This document shows, piece by piece, positions 10,522 to 21,160 of a stretch of 54,174 bases of DNA. This DNA is from Triparma columacea. Lineage: Eukaryota; Sar; Bolidophyceae; Parmales; Triparmaceae. The first letter of the stretch is position 1. Each line of letters starts with the position of its first letter. The stretch lies in NCBI GenBank assembly GCA_030267965.1, contig BRYA01000582.1, positions 1 to 54,174 on the forward strand. The letters are read 5' to 3'. The position numbers were made by a program, and so were the translations under genes. The notes below the pieces were generated by a model. The model ran no database searches and was not told the origin of the DNA. It saw only the letters and a program-made list of their open reading frames with translations.

Positions 10522-12733
10522 TCGTGTAGTCACTTCCTCCCCCCCTTCCAACCCCCCTTCCTCCCCCCTAATTAGCCCTGCCAAAACGGCCGCTCGCTTC
10601 TCCTTTTTCATCGCTATGTTGGAAATGTAATTCCATCGTTTAAATAGTTCCTCTTCAGTGTCGGAGTTCGATGTGTCAGAGTCCTTAAACCATCTCTGTT
10701 CTATTCGTTCAGCAGCTTCGCTGCCCTTTGCCTCGTAAAAATCCGACACAAACTGCTCCACGACCTCGTCTAGTTCATCATAAATGGCAGGATGAAGATG
10801 CACAACCTTGCCTTCGTCTGAGTCGCTGCTTGAACTGGTGTCGGAAATCAATTCCTTGCCCGGCGGAGTAAATAAATCAGGAAAGCGTTTTCTGATGTAC
10901 TCTGCGACAAATGGGTGTGCTTCTCTTGCTGCAAGTTCATGGGCGTCGAATGAATGGTCCCTCAAGTAAGGGTGGCACTTGACCCCATTGTAGTTCAAGC
11001 GCTTGTTGCTGTCACGCATCATTAGGGACTCCATAAAGTTCTTAGGATCTTCCTCGATGAAATCGGGGTAGCTTACTTTTAGCATGAGGGCCTTGATCTC
11101 AAAGTCGTTCTTGGAATTTGTTGGTATGATTTGGGAGCCGAAGTCTTCGTCACGAGTCAAGTTGTCGTATTCCCCATTCGCCAAGGCTTTAGCAATTTCG
11201 GCCTTGGTCTTGAAGGGCTTCTTGCCGCAGAGGAGCACATAGCATGTCGTTCCGAGGCTGAACCAGTCGGTTGACTCGTCGTAGCCTCCCCTCTTGTTGT
11301 ACTTTATGTTCCTCTCCCTAACCTGTTCCGGGGCCCTGTAGCCAGCGGTCCCGCACGTCGTCTTCCTTGTGATAGGGTCTGCTGAGGACGGAACCGGCCT
11401 TCCCACGTACTCAATTTCTTTGAAAGCGTCACCCTTACCGGCCTCGTCTGTGTCGGTGTTTTGGGTATTACTTACTTCGTCTTTACCCGAGATGGACAGA
11501 GATATTGTACCTGACTTTTCAGGCACCGACTCGCATATCTCCTCCTTCTTCTCACTCGCGTCTCTTTGGGGCGGATTCTTTGCTGGGCTGATGGGCAGAA
11601 TTTGTTCGGCTTCAGTGGATTCGTATTCTGCCGCAATAGCAGGGTCGATGAAGGGGATGGGAGATTTGCTAACGTGGCATTCTGAGTCCGCTCCACTGAT
11701 ATTGTTGAGGGTAGACGAGAGCATTCTCTCCTTTGGGGTGTTTATCCTCCCTGCCAGTCCGAAGTCGCAGAGCTTGATGTGGCCGGTCTTGGAAAGGAGA
11801 ACATTGGCGGGCTTGAGGTCTCTGTACATGATCCCCTTCTTGTGCATGTGGCGGAGGGCCAAGGTCATCTGCACTACGAAGAGGGCCACCACGTCGCGAG
11901 GCAGGCCTCTTCCTTCGTTCGGTCTGGCCTTTACCATCGCATCAAGCGTCCCCGCCTCCACTAGGTCCATGACGAGGGCGCTGTACTTCCGGGTGACGAA
12001 GGCGTAGTGGAGCGATGTGATAAAAGGCATAGAGGAAAATTCTGCCAACACGGACCTCTCCATGTGGAGGTTGTACTGCAGGCAGGGGGGGTGGAAGGGG
12101 GAGGGAGGGGGGGAGGGGTGGGTCAGGTACATTCCAGGTGATGACAAGAAGGATAATCCGATAATCCTTCCTTCTCACCTCACTGAGCTTTCCTGTCTCC
12201 ATGTCCCTGGTGGTGCGGAGCATATGGGCCTTGGGCTGGATCTTCAATGCGTACAGTTCGCCAGTGGTCTTCTTCTGAACCTTTATCACCAAGCCAAACC
12301 CACCGGTTCCTATCACGTCTGTATATTGAAAGTCTATAGATAGAGGAAACGAGTGGTTGGAGGGGGGGGGAGGGGGGTGGTTAGGGAGAACGAAAGAGAG
12401 GGCAGGGGGGGACGATGAACACACACCTTTCTCGCTGATGGCCTGCTGGGGATCGAATTTGGCATTCTTCGCTCTCTGCGCAATGTCTGAGTCCCCCCGC
12501 TTCTTATGCCTCTTCTTGAGAATTATTTGGCTATGGGGGTCGGAGCTTATCTTTATGTGGTTCGACATGAGCACCTCGAAGTCCGTAGCGGAAAACTTTT
12601 TGTCCTCGATCTTCTTAAACATATCAGTCAAGTGGCTCGGCCTCCGAATATACGTTTCAGGTTCTCGTGGGGTTCCTTCTGTGCTTTGTTCGAGAAAGTT
12701 GAGGGGTAGCACTTTCGACACACTAGACCCCAT
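10510..12733 (-). CDS. AGC-like Ser/Thr protein kinase with activation-segment insert, possibly myristoylated
   Basis: Exons 12427-12733, 12179-12333 and 10510-12075 join in phase to 675 residues. The kinase core begins about residue 103. Visible motifs are the glycine loop GTGGFG (111-116), the ATP-binding lysine in ALK (133), YRDLKPAN with catalytic Asp about 240, DFGLAG with Asp about 258, and GTAGYRAPEQ about 396. The Tyr-Arg-Asp form and GTAGY.APE resemble AGC kinases. About 130 Ser/Glu/Lys-rich residues sit between DFG and APE, an insert placed like that of Greatwall/MASTL kinases (family knowledge). The N-terminus MGSSVSK fits an N-myristoylation site, suggesting membrane attachment. 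An acidic, Ser/Asp-rich tail follows the kinase; no FxxF hydrophobic motif is obvious. The substrate is unknown. The start codon abuts a minisatellite; the stop lies in a tandem duplication. Confidence 0.85.
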
Positions 12734-12751
12734 CGTGGGTCTGGTGTGTCG
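12716..12751. repeat. Inverted repeat centred on the kinase start codon
   Basis: Arms 12716-12730 (CGACACACTAGACCC) and 12737-12751 (GGGTCTGGTGTGTCG) pair with one mismatch around a 6-base loop that contains the kinase ATG (12731-12733, minus strand). The left arm is an inverted copy of the adjacent minisatellite unit and encodes the first residues of the kinase. Confidence 0.8.
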
Positions 12752-12957
12752 GAGGAGGCAGGGGGGTGGGGTCTAGTGTGTCGGAGGAGGCAGGGGGGTG
12801 GGGTCTAGTGTGTCGGAGGAGGCAGAGGGGTGGGGTCTAGTGTGTCGGAGGAGGCAGGGGGGTGGGGTCTAGTGTGTCGGAGGAGGCAGAGGGGTGGGGT
12901 CTAGTGTGTCGGAGGAGGCAGGGGGGTGGGGTCTAGTGTGTCGGAGGAGGCAGGGGG
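12745..12957. repeat. 32-bp G-rich minisatellite, about seven copies
   Basis: Units begin TGTGTCGGAGGAGGCAG and continue GGGGGTGGGGTCTAG. They start at 12745, 12777, 12809, 12841, 12873, 12905 and 12937, differing mainly by G/A changes; the last is partial. The array lies immediately upstream of the kinase coding start, in its 5' UTR or promoter, and its G-runs could form quadruplexes (inference). Confidence 0.9.
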
Positions 12958-13516
12958 TACCTGCGAGGGAGATCGAGGGTGGGTGGGGGAGGAGTACTTG
13001 GGTTAACGGGACAATGGGAAACTCGAACGTGATCTCTGCTTGATCGATCAACTAATTGTACCGCTATGTTGATAAATGGGCCCCGCCAAGCCCCGGAACT
13101 CCCTTGATTCCCTCCTGGCTATAATTTCATGAAAGTGAGAAAACGATTCAGGCACCTTCTCAACTCACCGAAGCGCGCGAAGGGGTGAGCAGATGCGTGG
13201 GGGTCCCGTAAAACGAGAGAGTAGGGAGAAGACTTTTTATGACGACAACCAGAACGTGCTAAGAAGATCACTTTTTACATCAAGTTAGTGTCCATTGCGT
13301 GGGCCAGCGTGGTGGGCCAGGTAAAAAGTACGCAGATGTTTTCCAGATGGATTGATGCAAAAGTGAAGAAGGCATCCCACCCCACCCCACCCAAAATTAC
13401 AAAAAGAGCAAGTTTGTCCCGAATTCTCGATCGATACCCCTCGTACGTCAGTGTTGGTGGTTAGTTTATATAGATTTTTGTAGAAAGTAGCAGCGCCTTT
13501 GTTGTTGTGTTGTTAA
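12958..13516. other. Intergenic region between kinase and carrier genes
   Basis: About 560 bp between divergent genes. Apart from short C-runs (about 13380-13393) I see no gene, tRNA or repeat. It must hold the carrier promoter and probably that of the kinase. Confidence 0.4.
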
Positions 13517-14590
13517 ATGAGTCTTAATTTGATATCTCCATCCAATAGTAGCGGGACCCCCATTTTTAGAATGCCCGCTTTTGGATGTCAAGACGGACGG
13601 TATAGTGTCATCTCTACATCTAGTAAGAAGGGTTCACCTTCTGCACTTCATTCTATGGGCTTCGCGTGCTCAACAGCTCTTATAGCTGTCAACTTTACCC
13701 ACCCTATTGAAACTGTAAAGACGAGAATGCAGGTTGGCGCCTTCAACTTTGGCCACATGATGAAGACTGAGGGGTTTGCTGCGCTATGGAAGGGTATCCA
13801 AGCCGCTTGGTTGAGGGAGGCGAGCTACACGACTGTGAAGCTGGGAGGGTATGGGCCAATTAGGGACGCTCTGGGGGCAAAGGATAAGAATGCTCCCTTT
13901 TACCTAAAGTTCGCTGCCGGTTCCATGTCTGGGAGCATCGGGTCGGTGCTTGGGAATCCCTTCGATGTCATGAAGACGATGATGATGGCCGACTCTGGTG
14001 GAAAGTCCGGTTCCTCCGAAGGTCTCTTTGCGCGCATGGGTAAGATGCATGCGGACCAGGGAATCTCTGGCTTCTTCCGCGGCGTTGAAGCCAACATCAT
14101 GAGAGCCTGCGTGTTGAACGGCACGAAGATGGCGTGCTACGACGGGATTAAGGGCTACGTCAACGAGCAGACTGGGTGGTCGAGGAAGGTGAGTAAAGCC
14201 CTTTTTTTAAGTCCCTTAGTCGCTGTAATGACCTTCGCTCTTTGGCCCTAACCCTTTTCTGTCACTGGCTTTGCTTGTCTCGTTCCTCCTCGCGCTCATC
14301 CATTGCAGGACCCAAGGTGCCAGTTTCTCTCTGCCGTCGGTGCAGGCTTCTTCATGACCTGCACGGTGTCGCCCTTCGATAACATGCGCACTAGGCTAAT
14401 GAACCAACCAACAGACAAGAAGATCTACAACGGTTTCCTAGATTGCATCCAGAAGACTGTACGCAACGAGGGGCCTACTGCTCTTTACAGGGGCTTCTGG
14501 CCTATCTGGGGGAGGTTCGCGCCGCAGGCAACGCTGCAGCTTGTTATCATGGACACGACGCTCAACTTTTTCGGTTTCGATACAATCTAG
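13517..14590 (+). CDS. Mitochondrial carrier family (SLC25) transporter
   Basis: Exons 13517-14188 and 14309-14590 (intron 14189-14308, GTGAGT to TTGCAG, phase 0) encode 317 residues, the normal size for the family. All three carrier signatures are visible: HPIETVKTR, NPFDVMKTM and SPFDNMRTR, one per repeat, so the protein should have six membrane helices in the inner mitochondrial membrane. About 50 residues precede the first helix, more than usual, and an internal Met may be the true start. By overall look it sits nearest the dicarboxylate/oxoglutarate/uncoupling branch, but I cannot assign a substrate. Its 3' end converges on the SUMO protease gene with about 185 bp between stops. Confidence 0.9.
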
Positions 14591-14775
14591 GGAGGGTTGT
14601 GGTTAGTGGTAAGGCTAAAGATTGAAAGTGAGATTGGAATTGGAGGATTTGTTTCGGGAGAGGAGGGTTACGATTAAACGAATAAGGAAGCAATTCCCTC
14701 ATATTTCTTTCAAACACTACAATTCTATTTACAAATGGGCGCCCAAATCCCTAAATATCCACCACCCGTCTCCAA

Positions 14776-17700
14776 CTAAACCATGACGTCGCCGTCAGGA
14801 TCCCCTGACGCCTCCACCTGCTCCTTCCTCAACCTCTCATTTTCCTCCTCATTCCTCAACTTGTCCTCCAAAGCCTTCGCACGCTTTTCCTCCCTCTTCT
14901 CCTTCATCTCCTTCTCCACCTTAATCTCTCTAAACTTTGCGTACTTCTCTCCAAGCCCCTCGATCAAATCCTTCATCTCCTCCCTCAACGGATCGATTGA
15001 CGCCATATCAAAGTTGAACTCATTCTGGTCCATGAGAAGGTTGTTCTCGGTGCTATTAGCGATGGTGATACTGAGGCCATCAGGACGGGTCGCAGCCCTG
15101 TAGAAAGCGTTGGCGTACTGGCAAACAAATACCCCGCAGTCCCACGAGTTCGCCTGGATCGGAACCTTGGGCGCTATGGTGCGAATGTTATTCTTGGACA
15201 ACGCGTTCGCGATGACGTCCGTTTTTGATTCTGGTGATGCGGCCTTCACGACCTCCTGGAGCCACTTCCGGAGGTTGTTTGCAATTTTGGTTTTATTGTG
15301 TGCCCTGAGGGAGTCCAAGACGAAGATGGAAGTGGTTTTCGTCCCGTTAGCCCTTTGCCGAATGTCCGCGTCCTCCTCGCTGTCGTTGTCTTCGTTTGAG
15401 TGTCTAAGGTCCTTGAAAGAGGTGAGCAAATCACATGCCTCATTGAGATAATCACAGTCGATTTGGTTATTGGTGCCGAGCATGCTTCCAGGGTTGCAGA
15501 TGATGGCCAAGCTCCAGTGAAGCGACTCGTTGATAGGACAGAAGATGAACTCGTTCTTCAGGAGTTTTTTGGGGTCCTTAGTCCACCTCTTGACACCATC
15601 CACGCCCTCATCTCTCAGGGTAGAGTAAAAATGGCTTGTAAAGAACTTGAACTTCCCTGGACAGTTGTCGCTCCTGGCAACCCACTTCATCCAAAAGTCG
15701 ATTAGGTTGTCGTTCAGGAATTCGGTCGGTGCCAGCCTCGAAATGTCGCTGGATGTGATGGTGACCCTGTCCTTCGAGGACTTCTTCACGCCGCAGCCGC
15801 CACCGCCATCCGGAGGGGACGAAGCCTGTGCCCTTGTGTCGTCGTTTTCGTCATCGTTGTCATCACCACCGTCCGCTCCAAAAATGTCAAAGTCTGGGGT
15901 ATCGTCGGAGCCGGTGCTATCTACACTCGTGTTGACGCTCGTGTTTCCGTTGCTAGCGCTGGTGTCGGCGGTGACGTTTCTGGCGTCGTCCTCCCCGTCG
16001 CTGTTGTCCTCAATGACGCTCTCCTCGTCCGAAGAAGAAACCTCCCCTTCAGCCGCCTTCCCCGCTTCGAAAACCTTTTCCCCGGCCTTCTTGGCGACCC
16101 TCTCCCTCTCCTCGACGTCCATCTCAAAGGGCCAGACCAGGACGACCTTGTCGTCACCTGCACCTCGAGTTTTCCTCTTGTTACTGGCCCTCGTCCTATT
16201 CCTTCTCTCTTTCTCTTTTTCCTCCTTTTCTTTATCTTCGATAATTGCGTGGGCTAACATCTTCGCCGCTTCGACGTCGAGCTGGTTACTGCAGTGCTTG
16301 CCTATGTAGGGCGACAGGATGTCAACTTTTTCCTCGATGGACATCAACTTTCCATGGGTGTTGTCTACGTCGGCGACCTCAAGCACTATTAGGCCCTTGT
16401 ACTTCCGGTCATCGGTGCAACTTTTGTAAGACTCTCGAGAGGAGAGCTTATTGGGGAACTCCACTAGCCCGTTACCGTCGTTTGCCGTGATCCTAAGTGC
16501 GATAAAGGGGGGGCACTCGTCGTTCTTTTCCAGGAAGAAGTAGAACTGCGGCGAGAAACGAATCGATAAGCAACGGTGAGTCGATGAGCGACGGTGAAAT
16601 GGGTAAGGCAACGCGTTGACGTCAGTGGGGTGGTTTTCGTCCGTTCTCTCTTCCCTCTCTTACCTCCTCGATGTCGCAGCCATGACGTTCGACCAAGGAG
16701 ATTTCGCAGCTCCCTTCTACTGCTGGGTTACCTGAGCGGTGGGGTTTGATGAATGTAATCTTCATCTTTGGGTTCGGCCCGGTCGAGATCTTGATTGTGA
16801 GTTTCGGGCTGTTCAAGGAATATCTGCCGACGAAAGAACCGATGGCCAACTTGGGGCCCGAAATCGTGAAGTTCGTGAAGTTTTTACCCGGTTGGACTGG
16901 GCTGGTGTGGTCCACCAGAGAGAGCCTCTTCGCCTTTTCGATGTCATCCTCCTCTTCAGCAAGTTCATCGAACTCGTCCTCGCTCGTGTCGCACAGGTCG
17001 ATGGGCTCATCCAAGCTGGTGTCTTGTTTCTTCTTTTTATTGGGGGGGCTCCCCCTCCTCTTCCCGTAATTCCTACGCTTGTCCTCCGATTCTTTTTGTT
17101 GTGATGACCGTTGTGATGATATGGATGCTAGAACATCTTGTTGTATTGTTTTCCTCTTGTTGTGTTGCTTCTTTTCGCTGCAAGGAGTTGCGATTGAAGA
17201 GGGTAGGGGGGGGAGGGTGAGGGCACTAGTTGATGGAGGAGGTGCTCGTAGCCTGTGTTCCTTCGTTCTATCTCATTCTCACCTGCTTCCAGAAAAATTT
17301 CTCGATCCGCTTCGCTTGTATGCATGCCCTTTTCGTGGAGTCTCAGTATCGTGTTTACTCAACCAATTATCGTTAAGGGTCGCAAACCCTAAGCCGCGTT
17401 CCCCGCTTTTCTTGTACGGCTTAGGCTCACCCCCCCCCTTTTGTGCTGCGTCCGCCTTGTCAAGAGCACTATCAGCGGTCCCCTTTTTCTTGTTGACGGA
17501 TTTAATATTCAAAGGGAGCGTCTTCGAAGGCCTCTTCACCTTCGACTGGCGGCGTTCTTGGATGTCTTTTTCCTCGTCTGAGCTGTAAATTGTTTCACAC
17601 ACAGATTTCGTTTGCCTTTCAGGAGACAGGGGACTAAAACCCAGATTTTCGTAAGATTGTGGCTGTTTGTCCCTCTTCCCTCGGCGTGCCTTTGGATTGG

Positions 17701-18028
17701 GTTTCATCTCATGGTCTGCGTTGGGATTTTGAATGGTTTGATAGAACATACTCGAATGCATCCTATTGTCAGGGTGGAGGGGCCTCGATTTTCCCACAGC
17801 AGTCTTTGCTTTCCCGCTCTTCCTTTTGTTGCTATTGAATCTGCCGTTATCTTTCTGTTCCTCTGTTATATTCTTAGAAGTAGTGCTTTGAAGTTTCTTG
17901 CCATATTTTTTAACCTTCTTCTTGGAGGTGTCCAAGGGACTCGTCTCCCCATTAAGGAAACTAAACTCCTTATCATCTTCGATACCATCTCCACATATGT
18001 CGTCATCATCCCATCCTCTAGTTGACAT
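14776..18028 (-). CDS. Ulp1/SENP-type SUMO protease (peptidase C48)
   Basis: Exons 17283-18028, 16664-17177 and 14776-16545 join in phase to 1,009 residues. The C-terminal peptidase contains EFLNDNLIDFW, the catalytic His in LHWSLA (about 763), Asp in VLDSL (about 831), the oxyanion Gln in QANSWDCG (about 884) and the nucleophile Cys (about 890). These define C48 cysteine proteases, which mature SUMO and remove it from proteins, usually in the nucleus or at nuclear pores. The first 420 residues are Lys/Arg/Ser rich with several nuclear-localisation-like clusters (e.g. NKKKKQ) and an acidic patch, followed by a folded region (about 340-530) of unknown type. About 40 acidic residues are inserted between His and Asp. 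A terminal coiled coil (EKEMKEKREEKR) follows the peptidase. Which SUMO or substrates it serves cannot be told. Confidence 0.92.
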
Positions 18029-18320
18029 ATTCCTCTCAGGTCAGGAAGTTGAGACCCTGTTCCTGCGACGTTAGTCACAAATGGGCAACAAAAAAGAGGA
18101 GACTCCCTCCGTTCTTGTTGGCCCTAGAATTTAGGGGTCAGGAGGACAGATGGAGAAAATATTGGAAGTGTATGTGAGTATTAATGTATAATAGAGGTAT
18201 ACGTGTAATAAAAGCGTCGAGAGATCGTCGTGAAGGGGGAGTAAGTCACAAAAAGGGAGCAATGAGAAATGGTGGGTTTTTGGGAATTGGGAAATGGACT
18301 TCCAAATTCTCTTTATTGCA

Positions 18321-19392
18321 ATGCTCTCAAACACTCAAAATGACGACACTGAATATGTTGCTCTGGTAGAGGGTACTGCTGATGAGTATTATGTCAGTGA
18401 GACGTACGTTGTGAACCGTAGAAAGAAGCAGAAGGCGTTTTCAGGTGAGATCGCCCGATAGAACTTCCGAAGAAATTGTTTCCATTTTCCCAATGAGAGG
18501 ACTCTTGCGATTATTAGCTGCCTGTTTTTGGTTTTGTTACGAAGTTGCTGCGTTTGGTCCATAGTTTTAACCTGTAAAGACGCTAAAATTGGAGGAAATT
18601 GGGTGAAAACCTGAAGAACAAACTGCTCCATCACCAGGACTCAAATAGTCATCAACTAGGGGACTCGTGACGACCCTTTCTTACCCCTCCTCGTCTCAAC
18701 CTCTCCTCGCGCCTCCTCTTCTCCGCGGCCCTTCAGGATGCTGCTGCATGTCGCTGGTGATCTTCCTCCTGCTATGGTTCCTTCTTCCAAGAGGTCCCCA
18801 GATGGTCCTCAAGGAGATTGACTTAACCAAGGATGGCTCGCCTGACCAAAGTAATTTCAGTCTTCAAATTGCGGAGAAGTTCTGGTTCAAGAACAATAAC
18901 TATTACACTATGAAGTGGAGCAATATGAGGACAAGCGTTTACCTTTGTCGCAACAGGTGCGTTGAGGAGGAGCTGTAGTTCTTCTCTTGTCGCTTTGCTA
19001 TTCGCTACTTTCTCCTTTTCTCAGTATATACTGCAGCTAACCCCCTTCGCTTCCCGCCCCTTTGCTTTTATCCCTTCAGCTACACCAGTGCTTACCTCTT
19101 CGGCTGCCAGGACGAGAATGGGAACCCCGTTTCCACCCCCCTCGCGACCACTACGTACCACTCAAACGACCCCACCAATAACTCGACCTTCACGACCGCG
19201 GGGCGCGCATCTACCACCATACGCCAGGACTTCAACAACTACGATTGCGATCTCAACTGCAAGACTTTTATTGCAGCTAATTGCTACAATGGAGTGGTCT
19301 TCGTTACAGTCGCTGAGGTGGACAGCGAACTCAACAATGGGCACAGTTTCCCCACGTTCACGCTCCAGAGCCCATGGGTGGTGTTCTGTTGA
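18321..19392 (+). CDS. Single-pass membrane protein, LEA2/TMEM106-like
   Basis: Exons 18321-18444, 18737-18956 and 19080-19392 join in phase to 218 residues. A 41-residue N-terminal tail with a basic patch (NRRKKQK) is followed by three Cys and one transmembrane helix (MSLVIFLLLWFLL), then a lumenal or extracellular domain with six or more Cys and several Asn-glycosylation-like sites. The segment after the helix (KEIDLTKDG, NFSL, FKNNNYYTM) follows the pattern of LEA2/WHy-type domains found in NDR1/HIN1-like and TMEM106 proteins; this is a pattern match only. The Cys triplet at the membrane could be palmitoylated. The gene lies 292 bp from the divergent SUMO protease start. Function unknown. 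Confidence 0.72.
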
Positions 19393-19421
19393 AGGGTGAA
19401 GGCATGCATGTTCTCAAATCA

Positions 19422-19427
19422 AATAAA
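19422..19427 (+). terminator. Poly(A) signal AATAAA
   Basis: AATAAA 29 bp after the stop of the LEA2-like gene, in an AT-rich stretch. Use as the poly(A) signal is inferred. Confidence 0.5.
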
Positions 19428-19514
19428 CCATAAATTTTATTCCGACGAAGAAAATCTTTATTTTTGTCGTTCAAGGGGTTTGTTTGCTCCGTGACGTCTT
19501 CGTTAACGTCCTAC

Positions 19515-19567
19515 TTTGGTCTAATTCTTTGACCAAATTTGAGAATTGGAGAACCAGGAATTCTCAA
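19515..19567. repeat. Two adjacent short hairpins upstream of the TerD gene
   Basis: TTTGGTC (19515-19521) pairs with GACCAAA (19531-19537), and TTGAGAATT (19539-19547) pairs with AATTCTCAA (19559-19567). Both are perfect and lie 60-110 bp before the TerD start codon. Role unknown. Confidence 0.5.
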
Positions 19568-19626
19568 CCCTGGAATTTTCAGTTCCTCCGATCCAGAGTT
19601 TGGAGTTCTTGGGTTATTATTTAAAA

Positions 19627-21054
19627 ATGAGTAAACGCGGTATCACACTGAGCGATGTGCATGTCGATATCGGTGGGGATGTTGAGGTGAAGCTTACGAA
19701 AGGTCATGACCTCGAGTTAGGCCTATCCTGGGATTGTAAGTTCCACGCTGTTCGTCGTGATAAGGATCCCACATTAGATATACCCTAACCCTCATTCCCC
19801 CCTTTTGTAGTCTTCGAGGGTATGTCCCCCGTTGATCTCGATTGCTCTGTCCTTGTTTTTGACTTTGCAGGTATGTTGATTGACGCTTGCTTCTACAACA
19901 ATCTGAAGGCTTGCGATGGCTGCATTCAGCACAGTGGGGACGAGTTGAGCGGGGACAAAGAAGGTTATGATGAGAGTATCAAGATTGAACTTGACGGTCT
20001 CGACCCTTCAGTCAACATGATGTGCTTCTTGGTAAATGCACACAAGGGGGGCAGCTTCCAGAATGTCGAGAGCGCCTACGCTGTGCTTTCTGACTTGCAG
20101 GGAGCTGGGACCCCCCCCAAGCTACTGGCTGACTGCGCTATTGGTTGCGGCACCTCGAGCACTGCCGCTGTGATCGGCGTGCTTTACAGAGACGGGATGA
20201 CCATAACCAGTCCGTGGAAGTTCCGAAACATTGGAAAGATGTGCGATGGAAAAAACTTCCAAGAATCCATGCCTCATATCAGGGGAGTGATTGACACCTT
20301 CGTTGACCCCGGCCTTCTGCAGGAAAGGACCGCGTCTATGACGGGCAAGGTCTTCAAGATGAGCAAAGGGGACAGCCTTGAGATTCCAGCTGGACTCTTC
20401 CGCAGAGGAGATGACTTCTTTATCGGATTGGGGTGGTCTTGCAGAGGAGACCTCGACCTAGACGCCAGCATTCTCATCGTTGACAACGAGGATAAGCTGA
20501 TCAAAACAGTCAACTTCGCCAACAAGACTTACGGAGGCGCGGTGGTCCATCAGGGAGACAACATGACTGGGGATGGGGATGGGGATGATGAGAGAATAGG
20601 TGAGTACAGTGGGGGAGTAGAGTGGAGTACAACGCCGCCTGATTGCTAAACTCCTTTCCGCTGTCGCTTCCCTAACATGCTCATCTCAGACATGGATCTT
20701 GACACACTTCCCTCCTTCGTCAGCAAGCTTCACATCGTCGTGAACGTCTACAGCTCCGGTCACGGTTTCTCCGAGGTCTCCGACGCGTACATTCGCCTTG
20801 CCGCCATAAAAAATGGGCACGAGTTCGCCCGCTACAAGCTCGACGCTGCAGTTAAGACGAATGGGATGGTGTTCGCGACGCTGTTCAGGTCGCCCGTGGG
20901 GACGTGGATGCTCAAGGCCAAGGGATCGGAGGCGGTGGGGAGGGTGGCGGACGAGGATACGATGCTGGCGGCACTGAAAATCAAGGGGAGGAGCGAACAT
21001 CGCAGACACATTCCTCCTCCTGCTAGTGGTGATGAATGTTGCACTGTTAGTTGA
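19627..21054 (+). CDS. Tandem TerD-domain protein with CaaX-like C-terminus
   Basis: Exons 19627-19735, 19811-20599 and 20690-21054 join in phase to 420 residues. Two TerD domains follow one another: the first (about 10-190) has LGLSWDFFEG, DLDCSVLVFD and HSGDELSGD; the second (about 225-400) has LGWSCRGDLDLDASILI, HQGDNMTGDGDGDDE and a C-terminal GMVFATLFR core. The paired Asp clusters fit the Ca-binding sites of TerD folds (family knowledge). TerD proteins come from bacterial tellurite/stress clusters and related calcium-binding proteins occur in protists. The last residues, CCTVS, form a CaaX-like box with a preceding Cys, suggesting prenylation and membrane attachment (inference). In the first domain the GDGDD-type motif is replaced by GDKEGYDES. 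Confidence 0.85.
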
Positions 21055-21160
21055 GGGAGAGGAGGGAGAGGGGGCAAGGGAAGAAGGGGAGAAGGGAAGA
21101 GGGGAAGAGGGGAAGAGGGAAGTTGTTCAAAACATGCACAATCTGTTTTTGTTAAGCCCG

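Noticed and set aside
11369..12007. 212-codon open frame on the + strand inside the kinase gene
   Set aside because: It lies opposite the conserved kinase core, shows no known motif, and is explained by codon bias on the other strand.
12745..12957. CRISPR-like array
   Set aside because: The 32-bp units are directly joined with no unique spacers; it is a minisatellite in a eukaryotic genome.
15647..16309. 220-codon Ser/Leu-rich open frame on the + strand
   Set aside because: It is the complement of the acidic and Ser-rich part of the SUMO protease.
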